A stretch of 64,000 nt of DNA from Fibrobacter sp. UWB10. Lineage in GTDB: Bacteria; Fibrobacterota; Fibrobacteria; Fibrobacterales; Fibrobacteraceae. Both the position numbers and the translations under genes were made by a program. The notes beneath the pieces were generated by a model, which saw only the letters and a program-made list of their open reading frames with translations, ran no database searches and was not told where the DNA came from. The stretch is from the NCBI RefSeq assembly GCF_900182935.1, contig NZ_FXUE01000002.1:558001-622000 (forward strand), in the 5' to 3' direction. This document shows, one piece after another, positions 1 to 8,167 of the stretch. The stretch's first letter is position 1. Every line of letters begins with the position of its first letter.

Positions 1-295
1 ATGACACATGCATCTCTATGGGTTCGTTTTTTGTGAGAGCAAACGGGACGCTGTTATAAATTTTTTTGCTTGCATCTGATTTCGGTAAAACCAATATGCG
101 AAACACTTCATTCAACGCAATAAGCATGTTCGATTTTCCAGAAGCGTTCGAACCATAAAGGATACCCAATTTATACAAGAAAACGCCATCGACAACTTCT
201 GTAACAAGCTCCGATGAGGGGCCTTTGGCTAAGAAATTTAATTCTTGCTTGTCGCGAATGGAAAGATAATTCTTCACCCAAAAGTTTCTTATCAT
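1..295 (-). CDS. AAA-family ATPase, N-terminal part (cut by window edge)
   Basis: Reading the minus strand from an ATG at 295 gives 98 residues with no stop before the window edge, so the gene is only partial. It opens with a short 'LSIRDKQELNF' strand and then has a clear Walker A motif, GSNASGKS, at about residues 49-56. This arrangement is typical of the AAA_15/AAA_21 group of SMC/OLD-like ATPases, which bind ATP through that loop; many act in phage defence or as stand-alone ATPases of unknown role. The rest of the ATPase and any partner gene lie outside the window, so the role cannot be settled. It diverges from the polysaccharide locus that starts at 557. Confidence 0.8.
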   Translation of the reverse strand, partial: MIRNFWVKNYLSIRDKQELNFLAKGPSSELVTEVVDGVFLYKLGILYGSNASGKSNMLIALNEVFRILVLPKSDASKKIYNSVPFALTKNEPIEMHVS

Positions 296-556
296 AAATG
301 ACCCTTTTTTGCAAAACAGGTAGTTGTACTACGAAAATATACAAAATTTTTATTTGTTGTAATTATATTTTATTGATTTTCGTAATTTTCTTACATTTTT
401 GCTGTTAAAAAGTTTTCTTCTCCTAATGTTGGTTTGTTCGAACCCGCTGCTGTAAGTTTTTCGTCATTATTTTTAAAGTAAATTCACAATATACATGAAT
501 GTTTACTAAATTTGGTCTAAATTTGGCTTTCAAACTTAACCCCGAGGTCTGCGCAG
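296..556. other. AT-rich divergent intergenic region upstream of polysaccharide locus
   Basis: 261 bases between the divergent ATPase and the first polysaccharide gene. Strongly AT-rich, with no convincing ORF. It holds a tandem pair of -7-like elements near its right end (entered separately) and is the only obvious promoter region for the 13-kb locus to the right. No JUMPstart/ops element was recognised. Confidence 0.6.
507..525 (+). promoter_or_regulatory. Tandem TAAATTTG -7 elements (507-514 and 518-525)
   Basis: Two exact copies of TAAATTTG, 11 bases apart, end 31 and 42 bases before the GTG at 557. Both match the TAnnTTTG consensus known for Bacteroidetes -7 elements and found before many other genes in this window. 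They are the best candidate promoters for the polysaccharide operon; a clear -33 element was not seen. Confidence 0.55.
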
Positions 557-1240
557 GTGTACTCCCGCTGCCTAAAAAGAGTCCTTGATTTCTGCTGCGC
601 GCTCCTGGCCATTGTCTGCCTGAGCCCGCTCCTCGTGGCACTCACCCTCGTTGGTGCAGTCAAAATGAAGGGCAACCCCTTCTTTACGCAACCGCGCCCC
701 GGCCTTAACGAAAAGATTTTCAAGCTCGTCAAGTTCCGCACCATGACCAACGAAAAGGACGCCAACGGCAACCTGCTCCCAGACGATGTCCGCCTGAACG
801 CCTACGGCAAGTTCCTGCGCTCTACCAGCCTCGACGAGCTCCCCGAACTCTTCAACATCCTCAAGGGCGACATGGCCGTAATCGGGCCGAGACCCCAGCT
901 CGTGCGCGACATGGTCTTTATGACCCCCGAACAGCGCAAACGCCACACCGTGCGGCAGGGGCTCAGCGGACTTGCGCAGGTGAACGGGCGCAACGCCGTC
1001 ACCTGGGAATCGAAAATCGGCTACGACCTGCAGTACATCGAGAAAATCACCCTCCTCGGCGACATCAGGATAATCCTCACCACTCTCGGCAAGGTGTTCA
1101 AGCGCGACGGAATCACCGAAGACGGTTCCGACACCGCCACCGACCTCGGCGACTACCTGCTCGCAAGCGGCAAGATCACCCGCGAACAGTACGACCGTGG
1201 ACAAGCCGAAGCGAAAAAGCTCATTGCGGAGGCTGAGTAG
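557..1240 (+). CDS. Polyprenyl-phosphate sugar-1-phosphate transferase (PglC/WcaJ catalytic type)
   Basis: 227 aa, a single-domain bacterial sugar transferase of the small phosphoglycosyltransferase type. It should move a sugar-1-phosphate from a UDP-sugar to undecaprenyl phosphate at the inner membrane, the first step of repeat-unit assembly. Visible are a hydrophobic re-entrant helix at residues 11-33, KFRTM at 59-63, SLDELPE at 91-97 with the catalytic Asp-Glu pair, and GPRP at 110-113. The start is a GTG with a weak GAGG 9 bases upstream. The next gene begins 2 bases after its stop, so it heads the polysaccharide operon. Its GC-rich codon use contrasts sharply with the AT-rich genes that follow, suggesting it is a fixed locus end and the following cargo is exchangeable. 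Confidence 0.9.
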   Translation: MYSRCLKRVLDFCCALLAIVCLSPLLVALTLVGAVKMKGNPFFTQPRPGLNEKIFKLVKFRTMTNEKDANGNLLPDDVRLNAYGKFLRSTSLDELPELFNILKGDMAVIGPRPQLVRDMVFMTPEQRKRHTVRQGLSGLAQVNGRNAVTWESKIGYDLQYIEKITLLGDIRIILTTLGKVFKRDGITEDGSDTATDLGDYLLASGKITREQYDRGQAEAKKLIAEAE

Positions 1241-1242
1241 GT

Positions 1243-2061
1243 ATGCTGCTAAATTTTTCAGTTTCCATGTGTGTTTATGGTAAGGACAATCCTGTTCATT
1301 TCAAACAGGCTGTCGGTTCTATTCTTAATCAAACAGTCAAACCTACAGAAGTTGTTTTGGTCGTTGATGGACCCGTTCCAGATGAATTGGATGGTATCAT
1401 TAAAAGTTATGAGATTAACCCGATTTTCAAGGTGGTTCGACTTTCGGAAAATAAGGGGCACGGAATCGCTAGACGAACAGGACTTGAAAATTGCACTAAT
1501 GAGTTGGTCGCTTTGATGGATGCCGATGATTTAAGTGCTGAAAATCGCTTTGAATTACAACTCCAAGAGTTCGAAAAGAACCCAAATCTTGATATTGTCG
1601 GTGGAAATATAACTGAATTTATTGATAATCCTAAAAATATAGTCGGAAAAAGGATTGTCCCAGATTCAGATTCGAAAATTAAGGTATATCTGAAAAAACG
1701 TTGCCCGATGAACCAGGTAACGGTAATGTTCAAGAAGGATTCTGTCCAAAAAGTTGGTGGATATGTTGACTGGTATTGTGACGAGGATTATTACTTGTGG
1801 AACCGTATGTATCTTGCCAATATGACATTTGGGAATGTTCCTAAAATTTTGGTAAATGTCCGTGTAGGCAAAGATATGTATAAGCGCCGTGGCAGTTGGA
1901 AGTACTTTAAAAGCGAAGCCAAACTCCAATGGTATATGTTTAGAAAGGGGATTATTTCTTTGCCGATATACCTATACAATGTCATTATAAGATTCTGTTT
2001 GCAGGTTCTTATGCCAAATTGGTTGCGAGGGTTTGTTTTTAAGAAATTTGCGAGATCTTAA
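1243..2061 (+). CDS. Family 2 glycosyltransferase
   Basis: 272 aa with a GT-A fold N-terminal half: an SVSMCVYGK first strand, a VVDG nucleotide-binding motif near residue 42 and DADD at 93-96 as the metal-binding DxD. The C-terminal third is basic and hydrophobic, suggesting membrane association. It probably adds one sugar to the lipid-linked repeat unit on the cytoplasmic face. The specific donor and acceptor cannot be read from sequence. It lies 2 bases after the sugar transferase and 1 base before the next start, consistent with translational coupling. Codon use switches here to strongly AT-rich. Confidence 0.85.
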   Translation: MLLNFSVSMCVYGKDNPVHFKQAVGSILNQTVKPTEVVLVVDGPVPDELDGIIKSYEINPIFKVVRLSENKGHGIARRTGLENCTNELVALMDADDLSAENRFELQLQEFEKNPNLDIVGGNITEFIDNPKNIVGKRIVPDSDSKIKVYLKKRCPMNQVTVMFKKDSVQKVGGYVDWYCDEDYYLWNRMYLANMTFGNVPKILVNVRVGKDMYKRRGSWKYFKSEAKLQWYMFRKGIISLPIYLYNVIIRFCLQVLMPNWLRGFVFKKFARS

Positions 2062-2062
2062 T

Positions 2063-3259
2063 ATGGGTCAGTTCATTCAAAGACTGAAATTTGTTCGATT
2101 TGATGATATTTTAGCAATTTTCCCAATGATTGCTTCGTTTTTTTTATCTCTTTTTTTTCGCCTACTTAATCGAGAAATTTGGCTTGTTTGTGAAAGAGAA
2201 AAAGAAGCTCGAGATAATGGTTATTGGTTTTTCAAATATTTGTGTGAAAAACATTCCGAAATAAATGCTGTTTATGCAATAAAAAAGAACTCTGTAGATT
2301 ATCTAAAAGTAAAAAAGTTGGGAAAAGTTATTGAATTTGGTTCTTTTATGCATTGGTTGTATTATTGGTGTGCCAAATATAATATAAGCTCCCAAAAAGA
2401 AGGAAAACCGAATGCTGCGTTATGCTTTGTGTTGGAAGTTTATTTTGGGTTTCGAAAGAATAGAATTTATCTAAAGCATGGAATTATAAAAGACGCTCAA
2501 AGATGGATTTATAATGATATTTCTAAGCTGACAATGTTGTGCACTGCAGCGAAAAAAGAACAGATTTTTATTCAGGAAAATTTTGGATATGAAAAGTCTA
2601 AGGTCAAACTTACCGGGTTATGCCGCTTTGATAACTTGCTTTCTCCTCATGTCGTAAAAAGACAAATTGTCATTATGCCAACAATGAGGGAATGGCTTAG
2701 AGAAATATCATCCGAGACTACTAAATATGAAAAGTCTAATTTGTTTACGGAATCAGAGTATTATAAGGTATGGATGAGTCTTCTTCACTCAGAATTGCTA
2801 CATAAAATTTTAGATGAGTACGATGTTAACGTACTTTTTTATCCTCACCCTGCAATGCAAAAATATTTGAGTGATTTTTCTTCAGCATCTAATCGAATAA
2901 AAATTGCCTCATCGCATTTTTTTGATATGCAAAATTTGCTAATGGAATCATCATTATTAATAACCGATTACTCTAGCATTTTTTTTGATTTTGCATATAT
3001 GAATAAACCTTTAATATACTATCAATTTGATTATGAAAAATATCGTGAGGGACAATATCAGCAGGGGTATTTTTCATACAAAGAGGATGGTTTTGGACCT
3101 ATTTGTTTCTCTGAAAATGAGCTTTGTGAAAAAGTTGAAGAATATGTAAAGAATAATTTTAAAAATTCAATATTATACGAAAATCGGTCTCGTGATTTTT
3201 ATGCATATAGAGATTCGAACAACTGTTTTAGAACTTTTAAGGCTATTCAAACCTTGTAG
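2063..3259 (+). CDS. CDP-glycerol:glycerophosphotransferase-family protein (TagB/TagF-like)
   Basis: 398 aa from the ATG at 2063, which sits one base after the preceding stop; an in-frame ATG at 2033 would overlap that gene by 29 bases and is less likely. The protein has a hydrophobic N-terminal patch (about 15-35) and then the Glyphos_transf fold: LKHG near 138-140, a PHP motif near 261-263, LITDYSS near 299-305 and an FDYEKYR stretch just after. These are hallmarks of CDP-glycerol glycerophosphotransferases, which add glycerol-phosphate (or ribitol-phosphate) to a polymer or cap a repeat unit. It suggests the surface glycan carries a polyol-phosphate. No CDP-glycerol-forming enzyme is present in the window. 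Confidence 0.85.
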   Translation: MGQFIQRLKFVRFDDILAIFPMIASFFLSLFFRLLNREIWLVCEREKEARDNGYWFFKYLCEKHSEINAVYAIKKNSVDYLKVKKLGKVIEFGSFMHWLYYWCAKYNISSQKEGKPNAALCFVLEVYFGFRKNRIYLKHGIIKDAQRWIYNDISKLTMLCTAAKKEQIFIQENFGYEKSKVKLTGLCRFDNLLSPHVVKRQIVIMPTMREWLREISSETTKYEKSNLFTESEYYKVWMSLLHSELLHKILDEYDVNVLFYPHPAMQKYLSDFSSASNRIKIASSHFFDMQNLLMESSLLITDYSSIFFDFAYMNKPLIYYQFDYEKYREGQYQQGYFSYKEDGFGPICFSENELCEKVEEYVKNNFKNSILYENRSRDFYAYRDSNNCFRTFKAIQTL

Positions 3260-3271
3260 GAGAGTTTTCGT

Positions 3272-4081
3272 ATGAGTTCTGTAGAAATTTTATGTGCTAC
3301 AATGCATCAGACTGATTTTTCAAAAATTAAGTCGATGAACATCCATTCAGATGTTGTTTTTGCTAATCAAGCTGATGAAAATTCTTTTAAAGAGCTTGAA
3401 TTTGATGGCCATACGGCTAAAATGATAACAACAAAAACACGAGGAGTGGGCTTAAATCGTAATATTGCGTTGCTTGCCTCGAGCAAAGATATTCTCCTTT
3501 TTGCAGATGATGATGTAATATATGATAGTAAAATAGAACAAATTATTAATGAGGCTTATAATCGTTTTCCTGAGGCTGATGTTATTATTTTTGGATCTGC
3601 TTTTTCAAAAAATGGAGAAATATATAAAAAAAGGGTTCCGCCCAAAGGTCGCCTGCCTGTATTTAAATCTTTGAAATATGGAACGATTGCTTTGACAATC
3701 CGCAGGCAGTCGTTGTTAAAGGCTGGACTTTATTTTACGGAATTATTTGGTGGCGGTTGTGTATATTCACATGGTGAAGATTCTGATTTTATTTTGCAAT
3801 GTTATAAAAAAAAGTTAAAGATTTATGCATTTGACTCTGTTATAGGTTGTACTGCAAAAGATTCTTCAACATGTTTTCATGGGTACAATGAAAAATATTT
3901 TTATGATACTGGCGCTTTAGCTAGGTTTGCCTTTGGCAAATTATCAATTCCTTACATGTTGTATATGGCACTTAGGATAAAAGAAGATTGTACATTGTCC
4001 TTTTTTGAAAAGATACATTTTTTGAAATTGGGCTATAAAAACTTTAATAATCTAATACCATTTTCAAATGAAATGCGTTAA
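3272..4081 (+). CDS. GT-A type glycosyltransferase (GT2-like)
   Basis: 269 aa with the GT-A signature LLFADDD at about residues 75-81 as metal-binding motif, preceded by a conserved RGVGLNRN segment (57-64). The family resembles glycosyltransferases of variable polysaccharide clusters. A good Shine-Dalgarno (AGGAG) precedes the ATG. It probably extends the lipid-linked oligosaccharide; sugar specificity is unknown. The C-terminal third has the amphipathic basic character usual for peripheral membrane transferases. Confidence 0.78.
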   Translation: MSSVEILCATMHQTDFSKIKSMNIHSDVVFANQADENSFKELEFDGHTAKMITTKTRGVGLNRNIALLASSKDILLFADDDVIYDSKIEQIINEAYNRFPEADVIIFGSAFSKNGEIYKKRVPPKGRLPVFKSLKYGTIALTIRRQSLLKAGLYFTELFGGGCVYSHGEDSDFILQCYKKKLKIYAFDSVIGCTAKDSSTCFHGYNEKYFYDTGALARFAFGKLSIPYMLYMALRIKEDCTLSFFEKIHFLKLGYKNFNNLIPFSNEMR

Positions 4082-4084
4082 TTT

Positions 4085-5131
4085 ATGGTTGAATTTGCAG
4101 TCCTTACCATATTTGTTTTATTTTTTGCTTTTTTTGCGGAACGGCATAATTCATTTCCGTTTTTCTTTCTATGTGTGCTTTCTTTGGCTCTGTTTTCAGG
4201 CTTACGAAATGAAAGCGTAGGAATTGATACGGCACAGTATTATATGGTTTATCACAATGTTCTTAGCGGAAGGGATGTGTATGGTATAGAAGATTCATTT
4301 CTCAACATATGTGTTTTTTTGCAGGCTATATCTAAGTCTCCTGCCTTCCTTGTTTTCTTTATGTCTTCTTTGACCAATGTTTTAATCATTTCACGTTTAT
4401 GGACGTTGCGAAAAGAATGTTCTTTTTTTGTGATGGTTGCAATATATATATCAAGTTTTTATCCGGAATCAATGAATGTTATGCGTCAATTTTTAGCGGT
4501 CGCATTGGTTTTTGCAGGAACATATTTCCTCAGAAACAAAACGTTTTGGATATACATTATTTTTTGTACAATGGCTTTTCTATTCCACAAAACGGCGCTA
4601 TTGGGTTATTTGCTACTAATTCTTTTCTTTATTGTTAACAAGGAAATAAATAAATGGCTTCGTTATGGAGGAATACTTGTTTTTTCTTTAGTTGTTTTGA
4701 TTTCTTTCCCAACATTAATTTCACTAATAGATGCTTATTCTAGATATTTTAATCGTTCGGGATCGGGCATTGGTTTAATTATGCTATATAAAATAGTTCT
4801 TTTTTGCTTGGCCGTTTTTATTGCAAAATTTGGGTTTTATCAGCAATCTGGTGTTTTTTACGGAAAAGAAAAATTGAATTTGTCGTTTTCATTTTCATAT
4901 GCGATAGGGCTAATTTTATGTTCAATAGGGACGTTTTTTTTGTTTATGGATAGGATTGCCTTGTATTTTATGATGTTTGAAATGCCTTTTTGGGGAAGTT
5001 TTGCTCGGTCTCGTTTTTATCCGTTATTTTACAGATCTTTGATATTCGTTCTTGTAGCCAGTTTGTATATCATGTATTTGATTTCTGATGGACAAAAAAT
5101 ATTCCCTTATTCAACAATATGGAGCGAGTAG
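4085..5131 (+). CDS. EpsG-family membrane protein, likely polysaccharide polymerase (Wzy role)
   Basis: 348 aa, almost entirely hydrophobic with about ten predicted membrane segments. Near the N-terminus it has the EpsG signature 'GLRNESVGIDTAQYY' (about residues 39-53), the conserved RN..vG.DT..Y loop of this family. EpsG proteins polymerise polysaccharide repeat units in the manner of Wzy. With a Wzx flippase at 8168 and a Wzz/BY-kinase at 14778, it completes a Wzx/Wzy-type pathway. The next gene starts directly after its stop codon. Confidence 0.82.
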   Translation: MVEFAVLTIFVLFFAFFAERHNSFPFFFLCVLSLALFSGLRNESVGIDTAQYYMVYHNVLSGRDVYGIEDSFLNICVFLQAISKSPAFLVFFMSSLTNVLIISRLWTLRKECSFFVMVAIYISSFYPESMNVMRQFLAVALVFAGTYFLRNKTFWIYIIFCTMAFLFHKTALLGYLLLILFFIVNKEINKWLRYGGILVFSLVVLISFPTLISLIDAYSRYFNRSGSGIGLIMLYKIVLFCLAVFIAKFGFYQQSGVFYGKEKLNLSFSFSYAIGLILCSIGTFFLFMDRIALYFMMFEMPFWGSFARSRFYPLFYRSLIFVLVASLYIMYLISDGQKIFPYSTIWSE

Positions 5132-6088
5132 ATGTTGGTAAGTGTTGTTGTCCCCGTTTATAAAGTGGAACGTTACCTAGAAAATTGTATAAAAAGCATC
5201 CTTAATCAATCGTTCAAGGATTTTGAGTTGATTTTAGTTGATGATGGATCTCCGGATAATTGTGGAGAATTATGCGATTTTTTTGCTAGAAAAGATCCTC
5301 GGATAAGGGTCGTTCATCAAAAGAATGGAGGCCTTTCGAAAGCACGTAATTCTGGAATTGACATTGCAACGGGCGACTATTTAACATTTATAGATAGTGA
5401 TGATTTTGTTTTTCCAAATTATTTGGAAATTTTGGTGAAAACAAGCGTTGCGTATGGGGCGGATTTGTCTGTATGTGGGTATTGTCGTTGTAAAGAAAAT
5501 GATTCAATGAAGACTATAGAAGAATCTCTACATAATTCAGTTGAATTATTCCATGATGATAAGATGAATGTTTTCTTTACAACAAAAAAAATTGGTACAA
5601 CGGCATGGGGAAAATTATATAAAAAGAAGTTATTTAAACATTTAAGGTTCCCTATTGGCCGATATAACGAGGATGCGTTCACTACGTATTTGACTATACA
5701 TGAAGCGAATTTAATTTGTGTTTGTTCATATATCGGATATGTGTACCGTGAAAATGAGCAAAGTATTATGAATGAATCTTATTCGATGCGAAAAATGGAT
5801 TCGGTTGATGCTAGTGTTGAACGTGCTTTATTTATTGAAAAAAATTACCCAGATTTGACAGGGCTTGCGTATAGGTCGATTATTTACTCGTGTAATCAAA
5901 TTATCTTAAGTATGGGTCGTGCTAAAATATGTGATGTCTCCGTTTTAAGAAAACTTCAGCCTTTATATCGAAAATATTGGAGGCATTATATTTTCAAAAG
6001 GAGCTCTATTATAGGAAAGTTTTTTGCTTTCGGGGCATTTTTGAATGTTAAAATACCATTATGGTTTGTTAATTATATGGGGCTGTAG
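5132..6088 (+). CDS. Family 2 glycosyltransferase (EpsJ-like)
   Basis: 318 aa. Classic GT2 N-terminal domain: VSVVVPVYKVERYLE at the start, LVDDGS ending at residue 40, NGGLSKARNSG at about 65-75 and DSDD at 88-91. The C-terminal part is basic with a hydrophobic end. The start codon immediately abuts the stop of the polymerase gene, so the two are probably translationally coupled. Likely transfers a hexose or N-acetylhexosamine to the growing repeat unit; the donor is unknown. It is a paralogue of the following gene. Confidence 0.88.
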   Translation: MLVSVVVPVYKVERYLENCIKSILNQSFKDFELILVDDGSPDNCGELCDFFARKDPRIRVVHQKNGGLSKARNSGIDIATGDYLTFIDSDDFVFPNYLEILVKTSVAYGADLSVCGYCRCKENDSMKTIEESLHNSVELFHDDKMNVFFTTKKIGTTAWGKLYKKKLFKHLRFPIGRYNEDAFTTYLTIHEANLICVCSYIGYVYRENEQSIMNESYSMRKMDSVDASVERALFIEKNYPDLTGLAYRSIIYSCNQIILSMGRAKICDVSVLRKLQPLYRKYWRHYIFKRSSIIGKFFAFGAFLNVKIPLWFVNYMGL

Positions 6089-6091
6089 AAT

Positions 6092-7042
6092 ATGCCAAAA
6101 ATTTCCGTAATTGTCGCTGTTTATCAAGCTGGTAAATATTTACAAAAATGTTTGGATAGCATAAGAAGCCAGACATTTAGTGATTTTGAAGTTGTTTTGG
6201 TTGATGATGGCTCTAAAGATACTTCTGGCCAGATTTGTGATGAGTACGCGTCTATTGATTCAAGATTTAAGGTTATTCATAAAGAAAATGGTGGCGTCGC
6301 TTCAGCAAGGCAACTAGGTTTAGAACTTTCTGAGGGGGATTACGTTATTCATGTTGATCCAGACGATTGGATCGATTCAGAAATGCTTGGAAAGATGTAT
6401 CGTAATGCCGTTGAAAAAAAGTCTGATATGGTGATTTGTGATTTTATGAAGCATGTAAATGGGCGTTGCTTTGAATTTTCACAAAATCCAGGATCTCTTG
6501 AACATCAAATAGTAATGCAAAATTTTTTTGGAAGCTTGCATGGATCTTGTTGTAATAAACTTATAAAGAGATGCCTGTTTGACAAATTTGACATTAATTT
6601 CCCACAGAATATGAATGTTTGGGAGGATTTGTTTGTCTGTATAAAATTGACAATGCATGATATACGGGTTTCTTATATTCCGGAACCTTTATATCATTAT
6701 ATGTGCTCTGCAAATGAAAACAGTATTGTTGCTTCAATCTCTAGAAGAAAACTTGACTCAATGCTGTCGTTTATAGAATATTTTGATAAGCTTGATGGTT
6801 TTGATAAGTCTTTATTAATTAGGCGAAAAATTGAAGCGAAAAGAATGGCTTTTTTGTTAAAAAAAATGAAACGGAAAGAATTCTACGAAATATGCCCAGA
6901 TATTAATGATTTGTATTATGCTAAATTTAGTGGCTTTAGAAAACTTGATCACCTTATACGTTTTTCATTGTTTTGTTCGTGGCCTATTTCTCGATTATGT
7001 TTTTCCTTATGGAAGATTGAATCATTACTTTTAAGAAAATGA
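6092..7042 (+). CDS. Family 2 glycosyltransferase
   Basis: 316 aa with the same architecture as its upstream neighbour: SVIVAVYQAG at the start, LVDDGS at 36-41, NGGVASARQLG at about 66-76 and DPDD at 89-92. It sits 3 bases after the preceding gene. The two neighbours are similar enough in layout to be tandem paralogues that have diverged in specificity. A cytoplasmic-face sugar transfer step in repeat-unit assembly is the expected role. Confidence 0.88.
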   Translation: MPKISVIVAVYQAGKYLQKCLDSIRSQTFSDFEVVLVDDGSKDTSGQICDEYASIDSRFKVIHKENGGVASARQLGLELSEGDYVIHVDPDDWIDSEMLGKMYRNAVEKKSDMVICDFMKHVNGRCFEFSQNPGSLEHQIVMQNFFGSLHGSCCNKLIKRCLFDKFDINFPQNMNVWEDLFVCIKLTMHDIRVSYIPEPLYHYMCSANENSIVASISRRKLDSMLSFIEYFDKLDGFDKSLLIRRKIEAKRMAFLLKKMKRKEFYEICPDINDLYYAKFSGFRKLDHLIRFSLFCSWPISRLCFSLWKIESLLLRK

Positions 7043-7058
7043 CTTTAAATGGTAAATT

Positions 7059-8150
7059 ATGAATAAAATAAGACCTATTGCATTTTATTTGCCGCAGTTT
7101 TATCCTACGCTGGAAAATAATGCGTGGTGGGAGCCAGGCTTTACTGAATGGACAAATGTTGTTCAAGCACGCCCTTTGTTTAAGGGACATTATCAACCTC
7201 GTATACCACAGGAACTGTCGTTCTATGATTTGCGAGTTCCTGAAACTCGAGAACGACAAGCTGAATTAGCTCAAGAGGCCGGAATAGAGGGCTTTTGTTA
7301 TTGGCATTATTGGTTTGGGAATGGCAAACGCCTTCTAGATCGGGTGTTTCGTGAAGTTGTTGAATCTGGAAAACCCGATTTTCCATTCTGCCTTTGTTGG
7401 GCTAATCATAGTTGGTTCCAGAAAACATGGAAACCTAATGCTCCGGACAAGTTGCTTATAGAACAAACATATCCTGGAATTGAAGATTATAAAGCCCATT
7501 TTATAGAAATGCTGCCTGCATTTAAGGACAAAAGATATATACGAACTAACGAGGGAAAATTACTTTTTGGAATTTTTGATCCACAAAAATTTGAAGATTT
7601 TAATAACTTCAAAAAGGTGTGGAATCAATTAGCTTCAGAACACCATTTACGTGGATTTGAATTTTTTGCGTATACACAGGGACGTAATCAATTAAATGTA
7701 TCTGTGTTGCAAAATTATGACACAATTGTTTATGAAGCTATGAATGATGCTTATAAAAACTATCATTTTCATCGTTTTTCCTTCGAATGGTTTGTTTATC
7801 ACATAAAAAGAATGTTGAAAAAACCGCTCAGAATGATCAATTATTCACAATATGTAGAAAAATCAATAGAAAGATTTGAAGAATTGGTAGATGTGATACC
7901 TTGCATTGATCCTATGTTTGACCATTCTCCTCGAAGTAAAGGTGTGCATCAAATTCTTCATAATAATGATCCTAAATTGTGGGGAAAACTTTGCTGTAAA
8001 ACCCGTAAGTTGGTTGAATCTAATCCAAATAATCCTGACAATTTCATCTTCATCAAGGCTTGGAACGAATGGGGCGAAGGTAATTATATGGAACCCGATA
8101 CTCGATTCGGCAAGGCGTATATAGAAGAAGCAGGAAAGGCTTTTAAATAA
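7059..8150 (+). CDS. WbsX-like / glycoside hydrolase family 99-like domain protein
   Basis: 363 aa. It begins with the signature FYLPQFYP (9-16) and WWEPGFTEW (23-31), has CLCWANHSW (111-119) and ends with WNEWGEGNYMEPD, all characteristic of the WbsX family. Members are found in O-antigen and capsule clusters; the fold resembles GH99 endo-mannosidases and the family is annotated either as glycosyltransferase or glycosidase-like. No signal peptide is seen, so it should act in the cytoplasm on the lipid-linked intermediate. The exact reaction is unknown. Confidence 0.82.
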   Translation: MNKIRPIAFYLPQFYPTLENNAWWEPGFTEWTNVVQARPLFKGHYQPRIPQELSFYDLRVPETRERQAELAQEAGIEGFCYWHYWFGNGKRLLDRVFREVVESGKPDFPFCLCWANHSWFQKTWKPNAPDKLLIEQTYPGIEDYKAHFIEMLPAFKDKRYIRTNEGKLLFGIFDPQKFEDFNNFKKVWNQLASEHHLRGFEFFAYTQGRNQLNVSVLQNYDTIVYEAMNDAYKNYHFHRFSFEWFVYHIKRMLKKPLRMINYSQYVEKSIERFEELVDVIPCIDPMFDHSPRSKGVHQILHNNDPKLWGKLCCKTRKLVESNPNNPDNFIFIKAWNEWGEGNYMEPDTRFGKAYIEEAGKAFK

Positions 8151-8167
8151 AAATTTTTATAATATAG

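Noticed and set aside
2033-2062. Upstream ATG for the CDP-glycerol transferase gene
   Set aside because: It lies within the preceding gene's coding end; the ATG at 2063 is one base after that stop, the spacing seen elsewhere in this operon.
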